A DNA stretch of 64,000 bases from Bartonella sp. M0177 (lineage in GTDB: Bacteria > Pseudomonadota > Alphaproteobacteria > Rhizobiales > Rhizobiaceae). The notes beneath the pieces are model-generated. The model saw nothing but the letters and a program-made list of their open reading frames with translations. It searched no databases and was not told where the DNA came from. Location of the stretch: contig NZ_JACFOY010000001.1 in NCBI RefSeq assembly GCF_016102285.1, forward strand, positions 1,426,001-1,490,000, in the 5' to 3' direction. Numbering within the stretch: position 1 is the first letter of the stretch; each line of letters opens with the position of its first letter. Positions 18,916 through 29,981 of this stretch are shown piece by piece. The position numbers were made by a program, and so were the translations under genes.

Positions 18916-19973
18916 TGTCAAAATCCTCGCAAATCATACTTTCGCTGATTTCGATTGCATGCCTTATAGCGTTTTTGTTCTATGCGCAGAATCATTTTGA
19001 TGCTTACACTGTGCGTATTTTGAATCTCATCGCAATCAACGCAATTCTGGCGGTGTCGCTCAACCTTATTTATGGTTTTACCGGAATGTTTTCATTGGGT
19101 CATGCCGGTTTTATGGCCATCGGTGCTTATGTTTGCGCTATCTTGCTTTTGTCACCGGAACAGAAACAAATGATGTGGATTTTGCAGCCAATGTTCGGTC
19201 CGCTGCAAAATTTACAAGTACCATTTTTCTTTGCTGTGGTTTTGGGCGGCATTTGCGCGGCGGTTCTCGGTCTCGTTATTGCGATACCTGTTTTGCGACT
19301 GGGTGGGGACTATCTCGGCATTGCAACACTGGGATTTGCCGAAATTATACGCGTTGTCATTACCAATGCCACACCAATTACAAACGGTTCGCTCGGTATT
19401 AAAGGAATACCGCAATATGCCAATTTATGGTGGAACTACGGTTGGCTCGCCTTCACCGTCGCCTTTATTGTGCTCCTTTTAAAAAGCAATACAGGAAATG
19501 CACTTTGCGCTATCCGTGATGACGAGATTGCCGCCAAAACTATGGGCGTTAACACATTTTTCTACCGTACATTGTCATTCACAATCGGCGCATTTTTTGC
19601 CGGTGTCGGAGGCGCGCTGACTGCTGCACTTATTTCGACAATTGATCCGAAAATGTTCAACTTTCTTTTGACTTTCAATATTTTGATGATTGTCGTGGCC
19701 GGTGGCCTCGGGTCGATTACCGGTAGTATTATTGGCAGTGTTATCATTACCGTAATGCTGGAATGGTTGCGTATTGTCGAACAGCCAATCGATTTCGGTT
19801 TCATTCATATTCCCGGAATTCCGGGGCTTAGAATGGTTATTTTCTCGATATTGCTGATGGGAATTATTCTGTTTTGGAGAAGCGGCTTGCTTGGAATACG
19901 TGAATTTTCATGGAACGGTATTTATCGCTTTTTCAAGAAAAATTCTGAAGCCCGAAGCGGAGACCGTTCATGA
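18915..19973 (+). CDS. livM: Branched-chain amino-acid ABC transporter permease LivM
   Basis: Second permease, 352 residues, many hydrophobic segments. NLIYGFTGMFSLGHAGFMAI and VLRLGGDYLGIATLGFAEI are hallmark LivM blocks. CAIRDDEIAAKTMGVN is the ATPase-coupling loop. It overlaps livH at its start and livG at its end by a few bases, so the cluster is translationally coupled. Confidence 0.92.
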   Translation: MSKSSQIILSLISIACLIAFLFYAQNHFDAYTVRILNLIAINAILAVSLNLIYGFTGMFSLGHAGFMAIGAYVCAILLLSPEQKQMMWILQPMFGPLQNLQVPFFFAVVLGGICAAVLGLVIAIPVLRLGGDYLGIATLGFAEIIRVVITNATPITNGSLGIKGIPQYANLWWNYGWLAFTVAFIVLLLKSNTGNALCAIRDDEIAAKTMGVNTFFYRTLSFTIGAFFAGVGGALTAALISTIDPKMFNFLLTFNILMIVVAGGLGSITGSIIGSVIITVMLEWLRIVEQPIDFGFIHIPGIPGLRMVIFSILLMGIILFWRSGLLGIREFSWNGIYRFFKKNSEARSGDRS

Positions 19974-20752
19974 CTGACGCGATATTAAAACTCGATCATG
20001 TCACTATGCGATTCGGCGGACTAACGGCGGTTAACGATATCAACATTGCTATCGAGCGGGGCAGCATTGCCGGCCTCATTGGCCCCAACGGTGCGGGGAA
20101 AACCACTGTTTTCAATATGATTTCGGGCTTTTATACCCCAACAACCGGCACAATTACCTTTGACGGGAAAAAAGTTTCCGGCCTTCACCCCAATGTGGTT
20201 TGCAAACGTCATATCGCCCGCACCTTTCAAAACATCCGCTTGTTTACAGGGTTAACCGTTTTACAAAATGTCATGGTTGGCGCACATGTGCGCCAAAAAA
20301 GCCCGTGGTTTGCAAGTGCCCTATTCCTTCCCTCGGCAGTGAGAGAAGAAAAACACATTCGTGAACAAGCGCTTGACCTTTTGGATCGTGTTCACCTTGC
20401 AGATCTCGCAGATCAGCCGGCAACTGCACTTCCCTACGGCGCTCAACGGCGTCTCGAAATTGCCCGTGCTTTGGCTACCGAACCGGAATTGCTACTTCTT
20501 GATGAACCGGCTGCCGGTATGAATCCTCAGGAAAGTGAAGAATTGCGCGATTTCATTTCACGAATCAGAGAAGAGTTCAAGCTCACTATTTTGCTGATCG
20601 AGCATGATATGCGTGTTGTTATGGGGCTGTGCAACCACATTTGGGTATTGGAATATGGTGCCCTTATTGCGAATGGTACTCCGGAAGAAATCCGCAATAA
20701 TCCGAAAGTTATTGAGGCCTATCTAGGCGGAGAAGTTGATGAACATTCTTGA
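19970..20752 (+). CDS. livG: Branched-chain amino-acid ABC transporter ATP-binding protein LivG
   Basis: Cytoplasmic ATPase of 260 residues. Walker A is GPNGAGKTT near residue 38, the signature region is LPYGAQRRLEIARALATEP, and Walker B is LLLLDEPAAGM. The LivG-type C-terminus IEAYLGGEVDEHS is present. It overlaps livM by 4 bases and livF by 14 bases. Confidence 0.94.
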   Translation: MTDAILKLDHVTMRFGGLTAVNDINIAIERGSIAGLIGPNGAGKTTVFNMISGFYTPTTGTITFDGKKVSGLHPNVVCKRHIARTFQNIRLFTGLTVLQNVMVGAHVRQKSPWFASALFLPSAVREEKHIREQALDLLDRVHLADLADQPATALPYGAQRRLEIARALATEPELLLLDEPAAGMNPQESEELRDFISRIREEFKLTILLIEHDMRVVMGLCNHIWVLEYGALIANGTPEEIRNNPKVIEAYLGGEVDEHS

Positions 20753-21449
20753 GATTAACGATCTTCGTGTGAATTATGGAGCAATCAAAGCTGTACAAGG
20801 CTTGTCCATGTCTATCAAGACAGGCTCGATTGTCACATTGATCGGAGCAAATGGCGCCGGAAAAAGCAGTACTGTCCGCTCTATTGCGGGACTGAACAAA
20901 TCGGTATCAGGTGAAATCCTCTATAAAGGTGAAAATATCCTCGGAAAACAGCCGGAGGAAATTTTAAAAAAAGGGATTGCCTTAAGCCCTGAAGGGCGGC
21001 GTATCATGCCGCATTTGACCGTTTTGGAAAATCTCGAACTCGGTGCCTATATCCGCAAGGATAAAGACGGCATCAAGAGGGATATCGAATGGATTTTTGA
21101 TCTTTTCCCGAGGCTCCGCGAACGGTCAAAACAATTGGGCGGCACCATGTCGGGTGGCGAGCAGCAAATGCTCGCGGTTGGAAGAGCGCTTATGAGCAAT
21201 CCCGAACTTGTCATGCTTGATGAGCCGTCATTGGGTCTTGCCCCCATTCTCGTTCAGGAAATTTTTTCAATCATCCGGAAAATCAACGAGATGGGCAAAA
21301 CAGTCCTGCTCATTGAACAGAATGCATTTGCTGCATTATCGGTTGCCAATTATGCCTATATTCTGGAAGTTGGTAAAATCATTCTGGAAGGTGAAGGCAA
21401 AACCATGCTCAAAGACCCGCGCGTGAAAGCAGCCTATCTCGGGGGATAA
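20739..21449 (+). CDS. livF: Branched-chain amino-acid ABC transporter ATP-binding protein LivF
   Basis: Second ATPase, 236 residues. Walker A is GANGAGKSS, the signature motif is MSGGEQQMLAVGRALM, and Walker B is LVMLDEPSLGLAP. The C-terminus VKAAYLGG is the LivF end. ATG 20739 is chosen, although a TTG one codon before would also be in frame. The start lies inside livG, so the two are coupled. It ends the operon. Confidence 0.94.
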   Translation: MNILEINDLRVNYGAIKAVQGLSMSIKTGSIVTLIGANGAGKSSTVRSIAGLNKSVSGEILYKGENILGKQPEEILKKGIALSPEGRRIMPHLTVLENLELGAYIRKDKDGIKRDIEWIFDLFPRLRERSKQLGGTMSGGEQQMLAVGRALMSNPELVMLDEPSLGLAPILVQEIFSIIRKINEMGKTVLLIEQNAFAALSVANYAYILEVGKIILEGEGKTMLKDPRVKAAYLGG

Positions 21450-21980
21450 CGATCCCACCGGTTGATTCCGCTTGTTTTACAATGATGCTCTGCTCGAAAT
21501 TGAACCGGCATTTTGCTAGAGATAATTCCTCTATGGTTTCAGCTATCCGGTTTGGTTTATCCATTTGAGAATGTCGTTCACCGATTGTGTAGATGATTTT
21601 TTAAAGCATTCGTTTTGATCTTACTTTGAAATATCGGAAGACCCGGCGTAACGATAAAACTTAAGAAGACAATGTCGCCTGTAAAACACCGACAAGCCTT
21701 AAAACGCACAATCCGATTGATAAAATACGAGACTAACGCTTTTTACCGGCCTTATTCGACGATATTGAAATCGTCAACCAAACCGTTTGATCGAGAATAT
21801 CCGTCTGTTAATCTAATATTATAATAAATTGTCTCAACTTATTGATATTCTATGCGTTCAATTTTTTACTTATTCAGCAAATATCACATCCATCAGATGC
21901 CAATTTCGAAACGTCAAACAGTTACTCGTTTATTCCTTCGGCTTACAAATTCATTGTTTCATAAGAGAGGTTTGGAAAAT
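21450..21980. other. Intergenic region between livF and gatA, no gene
   Basis: About 530 bases with frequent stops in every frame. No RNA, repeat or motif is recognised apart from the gatA terminator at its right end. Confidence 0.5.
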
Positions 21981-22010
21981 AAAAAACACGGCAAAATTTT
22001 TGCCGTGTTA
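21981..22010 (-). terminator. Rho-independent terminator of gatCA
   Basis: AACACGGCAAAA and TTTTGCCGTGTT (21985-21996 and 21998-22009) form a perfect 12-bp inverted repeat. On the minus strand it is followed by a T-run. It lies 48 bases past the gatA stop. Confidence 0.9.
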
Positions 22011-22057
22011 AGCAGATTTAATAGACAAAACCATTATTGGCAGATTTCAACGATCGA

Positions 22058-23539
22058 TTACCACCATTTTTCGGGAGAAAACTTGCCAGCCGCCTGTTCG
22101 ATAATATTGGCTGTCTGGAATAGTTGTTCCTCGCCAAAAGGCTTGCCAATAAGCTGCAACCCCAAAGGTAGCCCGTCCTTTGAAAGTCCGGCCGGTAATG
22201 AAATTCCGGGAAGTCCTGCCATATTCACAGTAACCGTAAAAATGTCATTGAGATACATAGCTACAGGATCGTTTTTCAATTTTTTATCGGCAATTCCGAA
22301 TGCCGCAGTTGGTGTGGCCGGAGTCAAAATGGCATCAACCCCTGCTTCAAAGCACTTGTCAAAATCCTGTTTGATGAGTGTACGAACCTTTTGGGCTTTA
22401 AGATAATAGGCATCATAGTAACCGGCCGACAACACATAAGTGCCAATGAGAATACGCCGTTTGACTTCGTGCCCGAAACCTTCAGAACGGGTATTTTCAT
22501 ACATTTCGATAATGTCTTTGCCCGGCACCCGAAGCCCGTAACGCACACCGTCATAACGGGCCAGGTTTGATGATGCCTCTGCTGGCGCAACAATATAATA
22601 AGCCGGCAATGCATATTTTGTGTGAGGAAGTGAAATATTGACGATCTCAGCCCCTGCCTCTTTCAACCAATCTATGCCTTTTTGCCAAAGAGCTGTTATC
22701 TCTTCCGACATGCCGTCAACCTGATACTCCTTAGGAATACCGATTTTCATGCCCTTGACCGATTTTCCGATAGACGCTTCATAGTCGGGCACAGCTACGT
22801 TGACGGAAGTCGAATCTTTCTCGTCGAAGGAAGCCATGGATTTCAACAAAATAGCGCAATCGCGCACATCGCGGCCAATGGGGCCCGCTTGATCAAGCGA
22901 AGAGGCAAAAGCAATGATTCCCCAGCGCGAACAACGTCCATAGGTCGGCTTGATTCCGACAGTACCGGTAAATGCGGCAGGTTGACGAATGGAACCGCCA
23001 GTATCGGTGGCTGTTGCACCGGCGCACAAATGAGCAGCAACAGCAGCAGCCGACCCGCCGGAAGAACCACCGGGCACCAGCTTTTCCTCGGAACCTTTGG
23101 CACGCCACGGATTAACAACAGGACCATAATAGGATGTTTCGTTGGATGATCCCATTGCGAACTCGTCCATATTGAGTTTGCCGAGCATAACCGCACCATC
23201 AGCCCATAGATTGCTGGTTACAGTCGACTCATATTTTGGTTTGAAGTTGTCAAGAATATGGGAACACGCTTGGGTGTGGATATCATAAGTAGCGTAAAGA
23301 TCTTTCACACCAAGAGGAATACCTTCAAGCGCACCCGCCTTCTTTTGGGCTATTTTCTCATCAGAGGCTTTGGCCATCTTTCGCGCATGATCGGCAGTTA
23401 CCGATACATAGGCATTAATAGCGGGATTGGATGCTTCAATGGCATGAATATACGCATCCGCCAGTTCTGTTGCCTTGAATTCGCCCTTCTTGAGCGCGTC
23501 ACGAGCCTCGGCAATTGTCAGCTTCGTTAAATCGGTCAT
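22058..23539 (-). CDS. gatA: Asp/Glu-tRNA amidotransferase subunit A
   Basis: Amidase subunit of GatCAB, which converts Glu-tRNA(Gln) and/or Asp-tRNA(Asn) to the amides; it generates ammonia from glutamine. 493 residues. The Ser-cisSer-Lys triad is visible: Lys in [11 protein letters not shown], and the Ser-rich loop [14 protein letters not shown] with [14 protein letters not shown] 23539 follows TGAGG. gatC lies 30 bases upstream on the same strand; gatB is not in the window. Confidence 0.97.
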   Translation of the reverse strand: MTDLTKLTIAEARDALKKGEFKATELADAYIHAIEASNPAINAYVSVTADHARKMAKASDEKIAQKKAGALEGIPLGVKDLYATYDIHTQACSHILDNFKPKYESTVTSNLWADGAVMLGKLNMDEFAMGSSNETSYYGPVVNPWRAKGSEEKLVPGGSSGGSAAAVAAHLCAGATATDTGGSIRQPAAFTGTVGIKPTYGRCSRWGIIAFASSLDQAGPIGRDVRDCAILLKSMASFDEKDSTSVNVAVPDYEASIGKSVKGMKIGIPKEYQVDGMSEEITALWQKGIDWLKEAGAEIVNISLPHTKYALPAYYIVAPAEASSNLARYDGVRYGLRVPGKDIIEMYENTRSEGFGHEVKRRILIGTYVLSAGYYDAYYLKAQKVRTLIKQDFDKCFEAGVDAILTPATPTAAFGIADKKLKNDPVAMYLNDIFTVTVNMAGLPGISLPAGLSKDGLPLGLQLIGKPFGEEQLFQTANIIEQAAGKFSPEKWW

Positions 23540-23569
23540 ATCATGCCTCAAAAATAAATATTCAAATTG

Positions 23570-23857
23570 CTATTCGATAACTTTTGGAACGAGGAAGAAA
23601 TTGTCTTCGCTCAAAGGTGCATTGGCGACAATGTCAGATGCTTTGTTTCCGTCAGTGACAACATCTTCACGTGTACGCAAAGTCATGGGAATGACAGATG
23701 TTAGCGGCTCGACATTGTCTACATTGACTTCGTCAAGCTGCTCGACAAATCCCAAAATAGCGTTCAACTCATTTGCCATACGCTCTGCTTCGTCATCTTT
23801 CACAGCAATGCGCGAAAGACGGGCAACACGTTTGACCGTTTTAATATCTACAGACAT
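23570..23857 (-). CDS. gatC: Asp/Glu-tRNA amidotransferase subunit C
   Basis: Small 95-residue subunit that stabilises Gat[42 protein letters not shown] and [17 protein letters not shown] are the conserved blocks. It precedes gatA in the same operon and ends with the conserved FFLVPKVIE. Confidence 0.96.
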   Translation of the reverse strand: MSVDIKTVKRVARLSRIAVKDDEAERMANELNAILGFVEQLDEVNVDNVEPLTSVIPMTLRTREDVVTDGNKASDIVANAPLSEDNFFLVPKVIE

Positions 23858-23934
23858 TAGGTAAATCCCGTATGAAAGACATTTTCTCTAATGAAGCTAT
23901 ACAGGTCGAAGCACTCAAGAGCAAGAAAAGACGT

Positions 23935-24639
23935 TCAGAAATTGAGCGTTTCACCGACTTTTGGCAATGCAACGGTCGTTTCTGTTCCTTTCATGCCTCT
24001 AACAAAACGTTCCGGCGTCTGATCAAGAACCGGAAAAGTACCCCAGTGGCAAGGTATAGCTGTTTTGAAATGGAAATAGCGCTGACAGGCAAGCGCTGCG
24101 ACGGCTCCCCCCATTGTGAAGAAATCGCCAACCGGCACAATGCCGATTTCCGGTTCATGCAATTCGTTAATCAACTGCATATCGGAAAAAATATCTGTGT
24201 CGCCCATATGATAGAGAGTCGGTGCATCATTAAAATGGAATACCAGCCCGTTCGGATTGCCAAGACATTGTGAAACACCGTTTTCGGTGAGCATTGCCGA
24301 CGAATGAATGGCATTGACAAAAGTGATGCTATAACCGTCGTGTGCCTGTGTACCACCGGCGTTACCAGGAACAACGTTTTTCACACCTTGCGATTGAAGC
24401 CATGCAGCAAGATCGGCGTTTGCTGTCACCGGTACATTTTTTTCCTTTGCAATAGCAATTGTATCGCCGACATGATCACTATGACCATGGGTGAGGGCTA
24501 TATGGGTTACACCTTCGACAGCTTTTTTAATATCCAGATCTTTTGCCGCCGGATTACCGGTCAAAAAAGGATCTATAAGAATAACCGCTTTGCCAACTTC
24601 GACGCGAAAGGCTGCATGCCCGAGCCATGTGATTTTCAT
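23935..24639 (-). CDS. Metal-dependent hydrolase, UPF0173 (metallo-beta-lactamase fold)
   Basis: A 234-residue cytosolic protein of the YtkL/UPF0173 type. The MBL motif is [13 protein letters not shown] near residue 55. Further ligands are in YHMGDTDIF and the His of IPCHWGTFP. The N-terminus [14 protein letters not shown] is standard. The substrate is unknown. It lies about 75 bases from gatC on the same strand and could be cotranscribed. Confidence 0.9.
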   Translation of the reverse strand: MKITWLGHAAFRVEVGKAVILIDPFLTGNPAAKDLDIKKAVEGVTHIALTHGHSDHVGDTIAIAKEKNVPVTANADLAAWLQSQGVKNVVPGNAGGTQAHDGYSITFVNAIHSSAMLTENGVSQCLGNPNGLVFHFNDAPTLYHMGDTDIFSDMQLINELHEPEIGIVPVGDFFTMGGAVAALACQRYFHFKTAIPCHWGTFPVLDQTPERFVRGMKGTETTVALPKVGETLNF

Positions 24640-24755
24640 ACTGCTACCCTTGTTTTTTACTGGAAGTTCGATCTTTTACCGTATATTGAACGCAAAATCC
24701 AAAATTGCCAAGTACCTGCTTGTTCGAGCAGGATATTTGATAAAGGCGAGCCTCA

Positions 24756-25235
24756 ATGCCGGTTATAGATATTACTGAACTTCCTGATCTCGGTCTTAAG
24801 GACAAAAATATTATAGGCCTTGATTTGGGGACAAAAACGATAGGCATCGCTGTATCCGATCTCGGTTGGCGTTTTGCCACCCCTCGCCCCGTATTGAAAC
24901 GGAAAAAATTTTCTATCGACGCTCGTGAGCTTCTGAAAATTTTTCTCGAAGAAAATATTGGCGTTGCAATTATCGGCCTTCCAAAAAACATGGATGGCAC
25001 AAGTGGCCCGCGCGTTCAGGCAACACGTGCTTTTGTCCATAATATGAACGGGTTGACGCCGATTCCTTTTGTGTTCTGGGACGAGCGTCTATCAACAGTG
25101 GCTGCCGAACGTGGTCTTCTCGAAATGGATGTTTCGCGTGCAAAACGTGCTGACAGAATTGATTCTGCAGCAGCCGCTTTTATTTTACAAGGAGCGCTCG
25201 ACAGGCTTCAAAGTTTAGCTCGAACTGCAGAATAA
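24756..25235 (+). CDS. ruvX: Holliday junction resolvase-like / pre-16S rRNA nuclease YqgF
   Basis: RNase H-fold nuclease of 159 residues, involved in 16S rRNA 5' maturation. [20 protein letters not shown] gives the first catalytic Asp. [15 protein letters not shown] and [15 protein letters not shown] provide the others, and [15 protein letters not shown] is the conserved C-terminal helix. An alternative ATG exists nearby, but 24756 fits the usual length. Confidence 0.94.
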   Translation: MPVIDITELPDLGLKDKNIIGLDLGTKTIGIAVSDLGWRFATPRPVLKRKKFSIDARELLKIFLEENIGVAIIGLPKNMDGTSGPRVQATRAFVHNMNGLTPIPFVFWDERLSTVAAERGLLEMDVSRAKRADRIDSAAAAFILQGALDRLQSLARTAE

Positions 25236-25244
25236 AAGTTTATC

Positions 25245-26873
25245 TCAAACGGCGGGATAAAGCGTATCCAATATATGTCCTGCGTGATGACGCGCACTCA
25301 GCATCCCGTAAGACGAACGCCATTGCCCACCAAGGCGACTTTCAATATAGGCGGCAGTGATATGGGGCATCTCTGCTTGTTGCAAGGCGGCAGCAGCACC
25401 CGCATAGGCCATTTGTTCGATAAATAACCGTCCGGCACCAATGTCGCTTATGGCAACTTGTGCTGCTGCATGTAATATTTCAACGGTTTTAGGACCGGCC
25501 GCACCAATATCACGACCGATCTGGTCAAGTAGCCCCTGAAAAAGTCCCGGTGCCCTTTCACCCAAACGGATTGTATCAACTACAATGTCATTTCCGCCGT
25601 TTCCTTTTATCGTACGCATTGGAGCGTCAACAAGCATTCTCGCCATACGGCTATCAAACATAAATGCCTGCTCGCCCATTTGTGCTATGATTTCTCCGAT
25701 AACCGGAACGACCAATTCGTTGATATGGATCGCCACAATCGGTGTCATAATGCGGGCAAAAGCAGCTTCCGCCTTATTTGAAGCAGCATTATCGAAAGCA
25801 CGAGCAAGCCTCATAACCAGACATTGCGAAGCGACGACATCGAGTGCCAAATCGGCAAAAACCCGTTCTGTCAAAGGCGGCAAAACCTGCCTTGGATTGA
25901 AGCGCCGGAAAAACTGTATGCCGCTTTGCAGCGCGGCTCTTAGTACACCGGCCGAAATAACCGCCTGGTCAAAACGCGTCATCGTCTCGACATCTCTTAT
26001 GACCTTATCTCCCTCACCGATTTTACCAATCAACCAGCCAAGGCTGTCGTGGAAAGTAACCTGCCCTTCGGGGGCAGAACATTCACCAGCGCGATGGATA
26101 AGAAAGTCTACCGAAAGATCTCCGTTCAAAGTACCATTTTCGAGAAACCGGGAAATAAAGAAGCAACATTTCTGGCCTCCTACTTCAGCCGTTACGAAAT
26201 AGCCGTCCGACATCGGATTTAAAACCGACTGTTTGACTGCGTCAATTCGATAAAGATCACGTCCATTCGCCGCGTCGAAGGAGATACGCGTTGCCGTTGA
26301 AACATGAGGTATATTTTGCAAGTTATTCTTTATATCGTCACATGCAAAGGTGAGTATTGCCGACCGTTTTGCGGAAACAGGACGAGAAGAATAATCGTGT
26401 TGACGTGATAATAAAGCATTTTGCCATTTGGCAAATAGATCGGATTCGCCAATTAAAGCGGAAATACCGGCGCTTGTTGATGTGATTTCATTTAAATGTC
26501 CGGTTTCCAGACCGGCCATCAGAAAAAGCCTGATGGCGCGTGATTGGTAGCGAACACCATTTTCAGCCGGTCCATTCTCCCACAACGAAGAACAAAGCCC
26601 TGCCTGACGTGAGCGGCGCAGCAGTGCATGATAGGCAGGATGGGTTTCCAATTGTTGTATGCCGTCGCCCCATTCGTTTTCCCGTCTCAATATCGGACGA
26701 TGAATATTGGCTAGCCTTGCGAGATCTTGCGCCTCACGACTGGCAACAAATGCGCCGATTTCCTCGAACCCCGCAAGCAGCGGCGTCGGTAAAAGCGACG
26801 AAAAACGGAACAAAACCGCATCGTCCAAAAACGCATTTTTTCGCATCATATTCTGGTTAGGCAAAGTGCTCAC
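25245..26873 (-). CDS. AidB-like acyl-CoA dehydrogenase family protein
   Basis: A 542-residue flavoprotein similar to AidB, the adaptive-response protein linked to DNA alkylation damage. AidB-type N-terminal residues NIHRPILRRENEWGDGIQ are present, and the acyl-CoA dehydrogenase core ends in a long helical C-terminal region (VEILHAAAQVAISDIGAGR). The middle section is a divergent FAD-binding beta domain. Whether it acts in alkylation repair here is unknown. It converges on ruvX with a 9-base gap and is single. Confidence 0.8.
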   Translation of the reverse strand: MSTLPNQNMMRKNAFLDDAVLFRFSSLLPTPLLAGFEEIGAFVASREAQDLARLANIHRPILRRENEWGDGIQQLETHPAYHALLRRSRQAGLCSSLWENGPAENGVRYQSRAIRLFLMAGLETGHLNEITSTSAGISALIGESDLFAKWQNALLSRQHDYSSRPVSAKRSAILTFACDDIKNNLQNIPHVSTATRISFDAANGRDLYRIDAVKQSVLNPMSDGYFVTAEVGGQKCCFFISRFLENGTLNGDLSVDFLIHRAGECSAPEGQVTFHDSLGWLIGKIGEGDKVIRDVETMTRFDQAVISAGVLRAALQSGIQFFRRFNPRQVLPPLTERVFADLALDVVASQCLVMRLARAFDNAASNKAEAAFARIMTPIVAIHINELVVPVIGEIIAQMGEQAFMFDSRMARMLVDAPMRTIKGNGGNDIVVDTIRLGERAPGLFQGLLDQIGRDIGAAGPKTVEILHAAAQVAISDIGAGRLFIEQMAYAGAAAALQQAEMPHITAAYIESRLGGQWRSSYGMLSARHHAGHILDTLYPAV

Positions 26874-27016
26874 AATTTTTTCCCGAATTTCATTTCAAGT
26901 CAAATATATAGATCAATCCATATAAACACATTTAGTTCTCGTGCGGTTAAAACAGACATTGCATAAAAAGCAAGCCTTGTTGTAGTGTCAGTCAGTTTCT
27001 TCAGGAAATTTTTATC

Positions 27017-27979
27017 ATGACACAAACAACATCTTTCCCCATTTTTCCCCATCGGCATCTTTTGGGCATAAAAGGCCTGACTGCGCATGACCTGACAACG
27101 TTGATCGATCGTGCAGATGCCAATGTCGCAATATCGCGACAACTTGACAAGAAAAAAACGTCCATGCGCGGGCGAACACAAATTAATCTTTTTTTTGAAA
27201 ATTCGACCCGGACACAATCCTCGTTCGAACTTGCAGGAAAAAGACTCGGAGCCGATGTGATGAATATGGCAGTGAGCCATTCGTCGGTAAAAAAGGGCGA
27301 AACGCTTATTGATACAGCAATGACTTTGAATGCCATGCATCCCGATATTCTCGTCATCCGGCACAAATCCGGCGGTGCAGCCGCATTGCTTGCACAAAAA
27401 GTGAGTTGCTCGGTAGTCAATGCCGGTGACGGCGCCCATGAACACCCCACACAGGCATTGCTTGACGCTCTTACAATCCGGCGTGCAAAAGGACGAATCG
27501 ATGGTCTGACGGTAGCCATCTGTGGCGACATTTTGCATTCGCGTGTGGCCCGCTCCAATATCCTCAGTCTTAATGCGCTAGGGGCTCGTGTTCGTGCAGT
27601 TGCTCCCACAACGCTTCTTCCCAATGAAATAGATAATATGAGTGTGGATGTTTTTACAAACATGGAAGAAGGGATAAAAGATGCAGACGTGATTATGATG
27701 CTTCGTCTGCAGCGCGAACGTATGTCAGGAGCGTTTATTCCTTCTGTTAGAGAATATTTCCGCTTTTTCGGGCTTGATAAACAAAAACTTAGACTGGCGA
27801 AAAAAGATTGTATTGTTATGCATCCCGGACCGATCAATCGCGGAGTAGAAATTGCATCCGACATCGCTGATGGTCCGCAAAGCGTTATCCACACACAAGT
27901 AGAAATGGGAGTTGCTGTCAGAATGGCTGTTATCGAGGCTCTTTTGGATCCGCGTCGCAGCGAAGGAGAAAATCAATGA
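27017..27979 (+). CDS. pyrB: Aspartate carbamoyltransferase, catalytic subunit
   Basis: First committed enzyme of pyrimidine synthesis, 320 residues. The carbamoyl-phosphate site [12 protein letters not shown] is at about residues 60-71. [28 protein letters not shown] and [11 protein letters not shown] are the other family blocks. There is no pyrI. ATG 27017 follows AGGAAAT. Its stop overlaps the pyrC start by 4 bases, which fits physical pairing of PyrB with a dihydroorotase-like subunit. Confidence 0.97.
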   Translation: MTQTTSFPIFPHRHLLGIKGLTAHDLTTLIDRADANVAISRQLDKKKTSMRGRTQINLFFENSTRTQSSFELAGKRLGADVMNMAVSHSSVKKGETLIDTAMTLNAMHPDILVIRHKSGGAAALLAQKVSCSVVNAGDGAHEHPTQALLDALTIRRAKGRIDGLTVAICGDILHSRVARSNILSLNALGARVRAVAPTTLLPNEIDNMSVDVFTNMEEGIKDADVIMMLRLQRERMSGAFIPSVREYFRFFGLDKQKLRLAKKDCIVMHPGPINRGVEIASDIADGPQSVIHTQVEMGVAVRMAVIEALLDPRRSEGENQ

Positions 27980-29274
27980 CGCAGTCGATCGTTTACCAAA
28001 ATGCCCGCATCGTCGATCCGTCATGCGACAAAGACGAAATAGGAACGCTCATCGTTGTTGATGGTATTATAAAAGCTTGTGGTGCCGCGGCTCAAAATCA
28101 GGGAACGCCTGAAGGGGCCGAGGTTTTTGATGCCCAAGGAAAGGCAATCCTGCCAGGACTGGTTGATGCCCGCGTTTACGTAGGTGAACCCGGGAACGAA
28201 CACCGCGAGACGATACGCTCGGCAAGCAATTCAGCCGCTGCAGGTGGTGTTACGTCTTTCGTTATGATGCCAGACACCCATCCGGTCATTGACGACGTAG
28301 CGCTTGTCGAATTTGTAAAGCAGACCGCTCGCGATAATGCCTGTGTTCATGTTTATCCTTCGGCAGCAATTACAAAGCAACTGGCCGGTCAGGAAATGAC
28401 AGAATTCGGCCTATTAAAAGAATCCGGCGCTATCGCGTTTACCGACGGTCATCAAACAATCGAAAATTCTTTGGTTCTCAGGCGTGCCATGACTTACGCC
28501 CATGACTTCGATGCGCTCATTATCCACGAAACACAGGACAAGTGGCTGACAGGTACTGGCGTTATGAACGAAGGGCTCCTTTCAAGTTGGCTTGGCCTTG
28601 CGGGTATTCCCAAAGAGGCGGAAGTGATCCCGCTGGAAAGAGATTTGCGTTTGGCCGCCTTGACCGGCTGTCGCTATCATGCAGCCGAATTGTCTACTGC
28701 AATGTCGGCAGATGCCATGCGTCAGGCAAAGCAAAAATTGAATAATGTTACAGCGGGAGTATCAATCAATAATCTGACATTGAATGAAAATGACATTGGC
28801 GAATATCGTACATTTTTCCGCCTTTCGCCGCCACTCAGATCGGAAGATGATCGCCATGCCATGATTGAAGCTGTTCGCGATGGAACGATCGATCTGATTG
28901 TGTCAAGCCATGATCCTCAAGGTGCTGATACGAAGCGTTTACCGTTTGAAGATGCAGAAGCCGGTGCTGTGGGTATGGAAACGTTACTTGCTGCCGCTTT
29001 GCGACTCTATCATGATCAATCGTTATCGCTTAAAAAAATTGCCGCTTTGCTCTCCACCAATCCGGCAAAGATTCTGGAAATCGACGCGGGCAGCCTAAAA
29101 CCCGGAAAAGCTGCCGATTTCATATTGGTTGATCTCGACGAACCTTGGGTTTTAACTCTTGATATGTTGCATTCGCGTTCAAAAAACACCCCGTTCGAAA
29201 ATGCACGTTTTCAGGGACATGTGCTAAAAACCTACGTGTCGGGAAAAATGATATACCAATATCAGAACTCTTGA
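27976..29274 (+). CDS. pyrC: Dihydroorotase-like protein lacking metal ligands (PyrC'/PyrX type)
   Basis: A 432-residue protein homologous to class I dihydroorotases but probably inactive. The HxH metal motif (normally PGLVDxHxHLREPG) reads [14 protein letters not shown], so both His are lost. The later DHAPH-type catalytic region reads [16 protein letters not shown] stands where H-I-x-H-x-S is expected. In several bacteria such pseudo-dihydroorotases are needed structurally for the PyrB complex while a second, active PyrC works elsewhere; I infer that here. The pyrB overlap supports it. plsY follows. Confidence 0.85.
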   Translation: MTQSIVYQNARIVDPSCDKDEIGTLIVVDGIIKACGAAAQNQGTPEGAEVFDAQGKAILPGLVDARVYVGEPGNEHRETIRSASNSAAAGGVTSFVMMPDTHPVIDDVALVEFVKQTARDNACVHVYPSAAITKQLAGQEMTEFGLLKESGAIAFTDGHQTIENSLVLRRAMTYAHDFDALIIHETQDKWLTGTGVMNEGLLSSWLGLAGIPKEAEVIPLERDLRLAALTGCRYHAAELSTAMSADAMRQAKQKLNNVTAGVSINNLTLNENDIGEYRTFFRLSPPLRSEDDRHAMIEAVRDGTIDLIVSSHDPQGADTKRLPFEDAEAGAVGMETLLAAALRLYHDQSLSLKKIAALLSTNPAKILEIDAGSLKPGKAADFILVDLDEPWVLTLDMLHSRSKNTPFENARFQGHVLKTYVSGKMIYQYQNS

Positions 29275-29305
29275 ATTGAACGGCAAACTGAAAAAAGGTA
29301 ACTCC

Positions 29306-29947
29306 ATGGCCGACATCGGTTTATCTCCCAAAATGGTCTCATGGTTGACATTGATTATATGTTATCTCATAGGCTCGATTCCCTTCGGACTGATATTCAC
29401 CCGATTGGCAGGCCTTGGAGATGTTCGTAAAATCGGTTCGGGCAATATTGGTGCTACGAACGTTTTACGCACCGGTAACAAGAAAATCGCATTGCTGACG
29501 CTTTTATGCGACATGTTTAAAGGCACTCTTGCGATTTATATTGCCGCTTTCTTATCGTCATTGGATTTTAACAATATTGTCGTTATTGCCTTGGGTGGTT
29601 TTGCCGCCTTTATAGGTCACATTTATCCGATCTGGCTCAAATTCAAAGGCGGGAAAGGTGTTGCAACCTATCTTGGCGTTTGTCTGGGATTTTTCCCACC
29701 TGCTGCATTGGTGTTTATCTGTGTTTGGCTGCTTACCGCGTTTATTACCCGTTATTCTTCACTCTCTGCGCTTTTTGCAGTCATTCTTGTTCCGGTTTTC
29801 ATCATACTTTTTATGGATAACCCTTCCCAGAAACTCTTTGCTATTGTTCTTTCGGTAATGAGTTTAATCGTTATTTTGAAACATCACACCAATATCCGAC
29901 GTTTAATGACCGGGACAGAAAGCAAAATCGGTTCTAAAAAAACATAG
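29306..29947 (+). CDS. plsY: Glycerol-3-phosphate acyltransferase PlsY
   Basis: Inner-membrane acyl-phosphate:glycerol-3-phosphate acyltransferase, 213 residues. [14 protein letters not shown] and [18 protein letters not shown] (motif 1), [17 protein letters not shown] (motif 2) and the TM segments are all visible. It produces lysophosphatidate for phospholipid synthesis. ATG 29306 follows AAAAAAGGTAA; a TTG at 29276 would lie right at the pyrC stop and is less likely. Confidence 0.93.
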   Translation: MADIGLSPKMVSWLTLIICYLIGSIPFGLIFTRLAGLGDVRKIGSGNIGATNVLRTGNKKIALLTLLCDMFKGTLAIYIAAFLSSLDFNNIVVIALGGFAAFIGHIYPIWLKFKGGKGVATYLGVCLGFFPPAALVFICVWLLTAFITRYSSLSALFAVILVPVFIILFMDNPSQKLFAIVLSVMSLIVILKHHTNIRRLMTGTESKIGSKKT

Positions 29948-29981
29948 TGGGACAAAAACATAGCGGGAAGTTGCAATTCAG

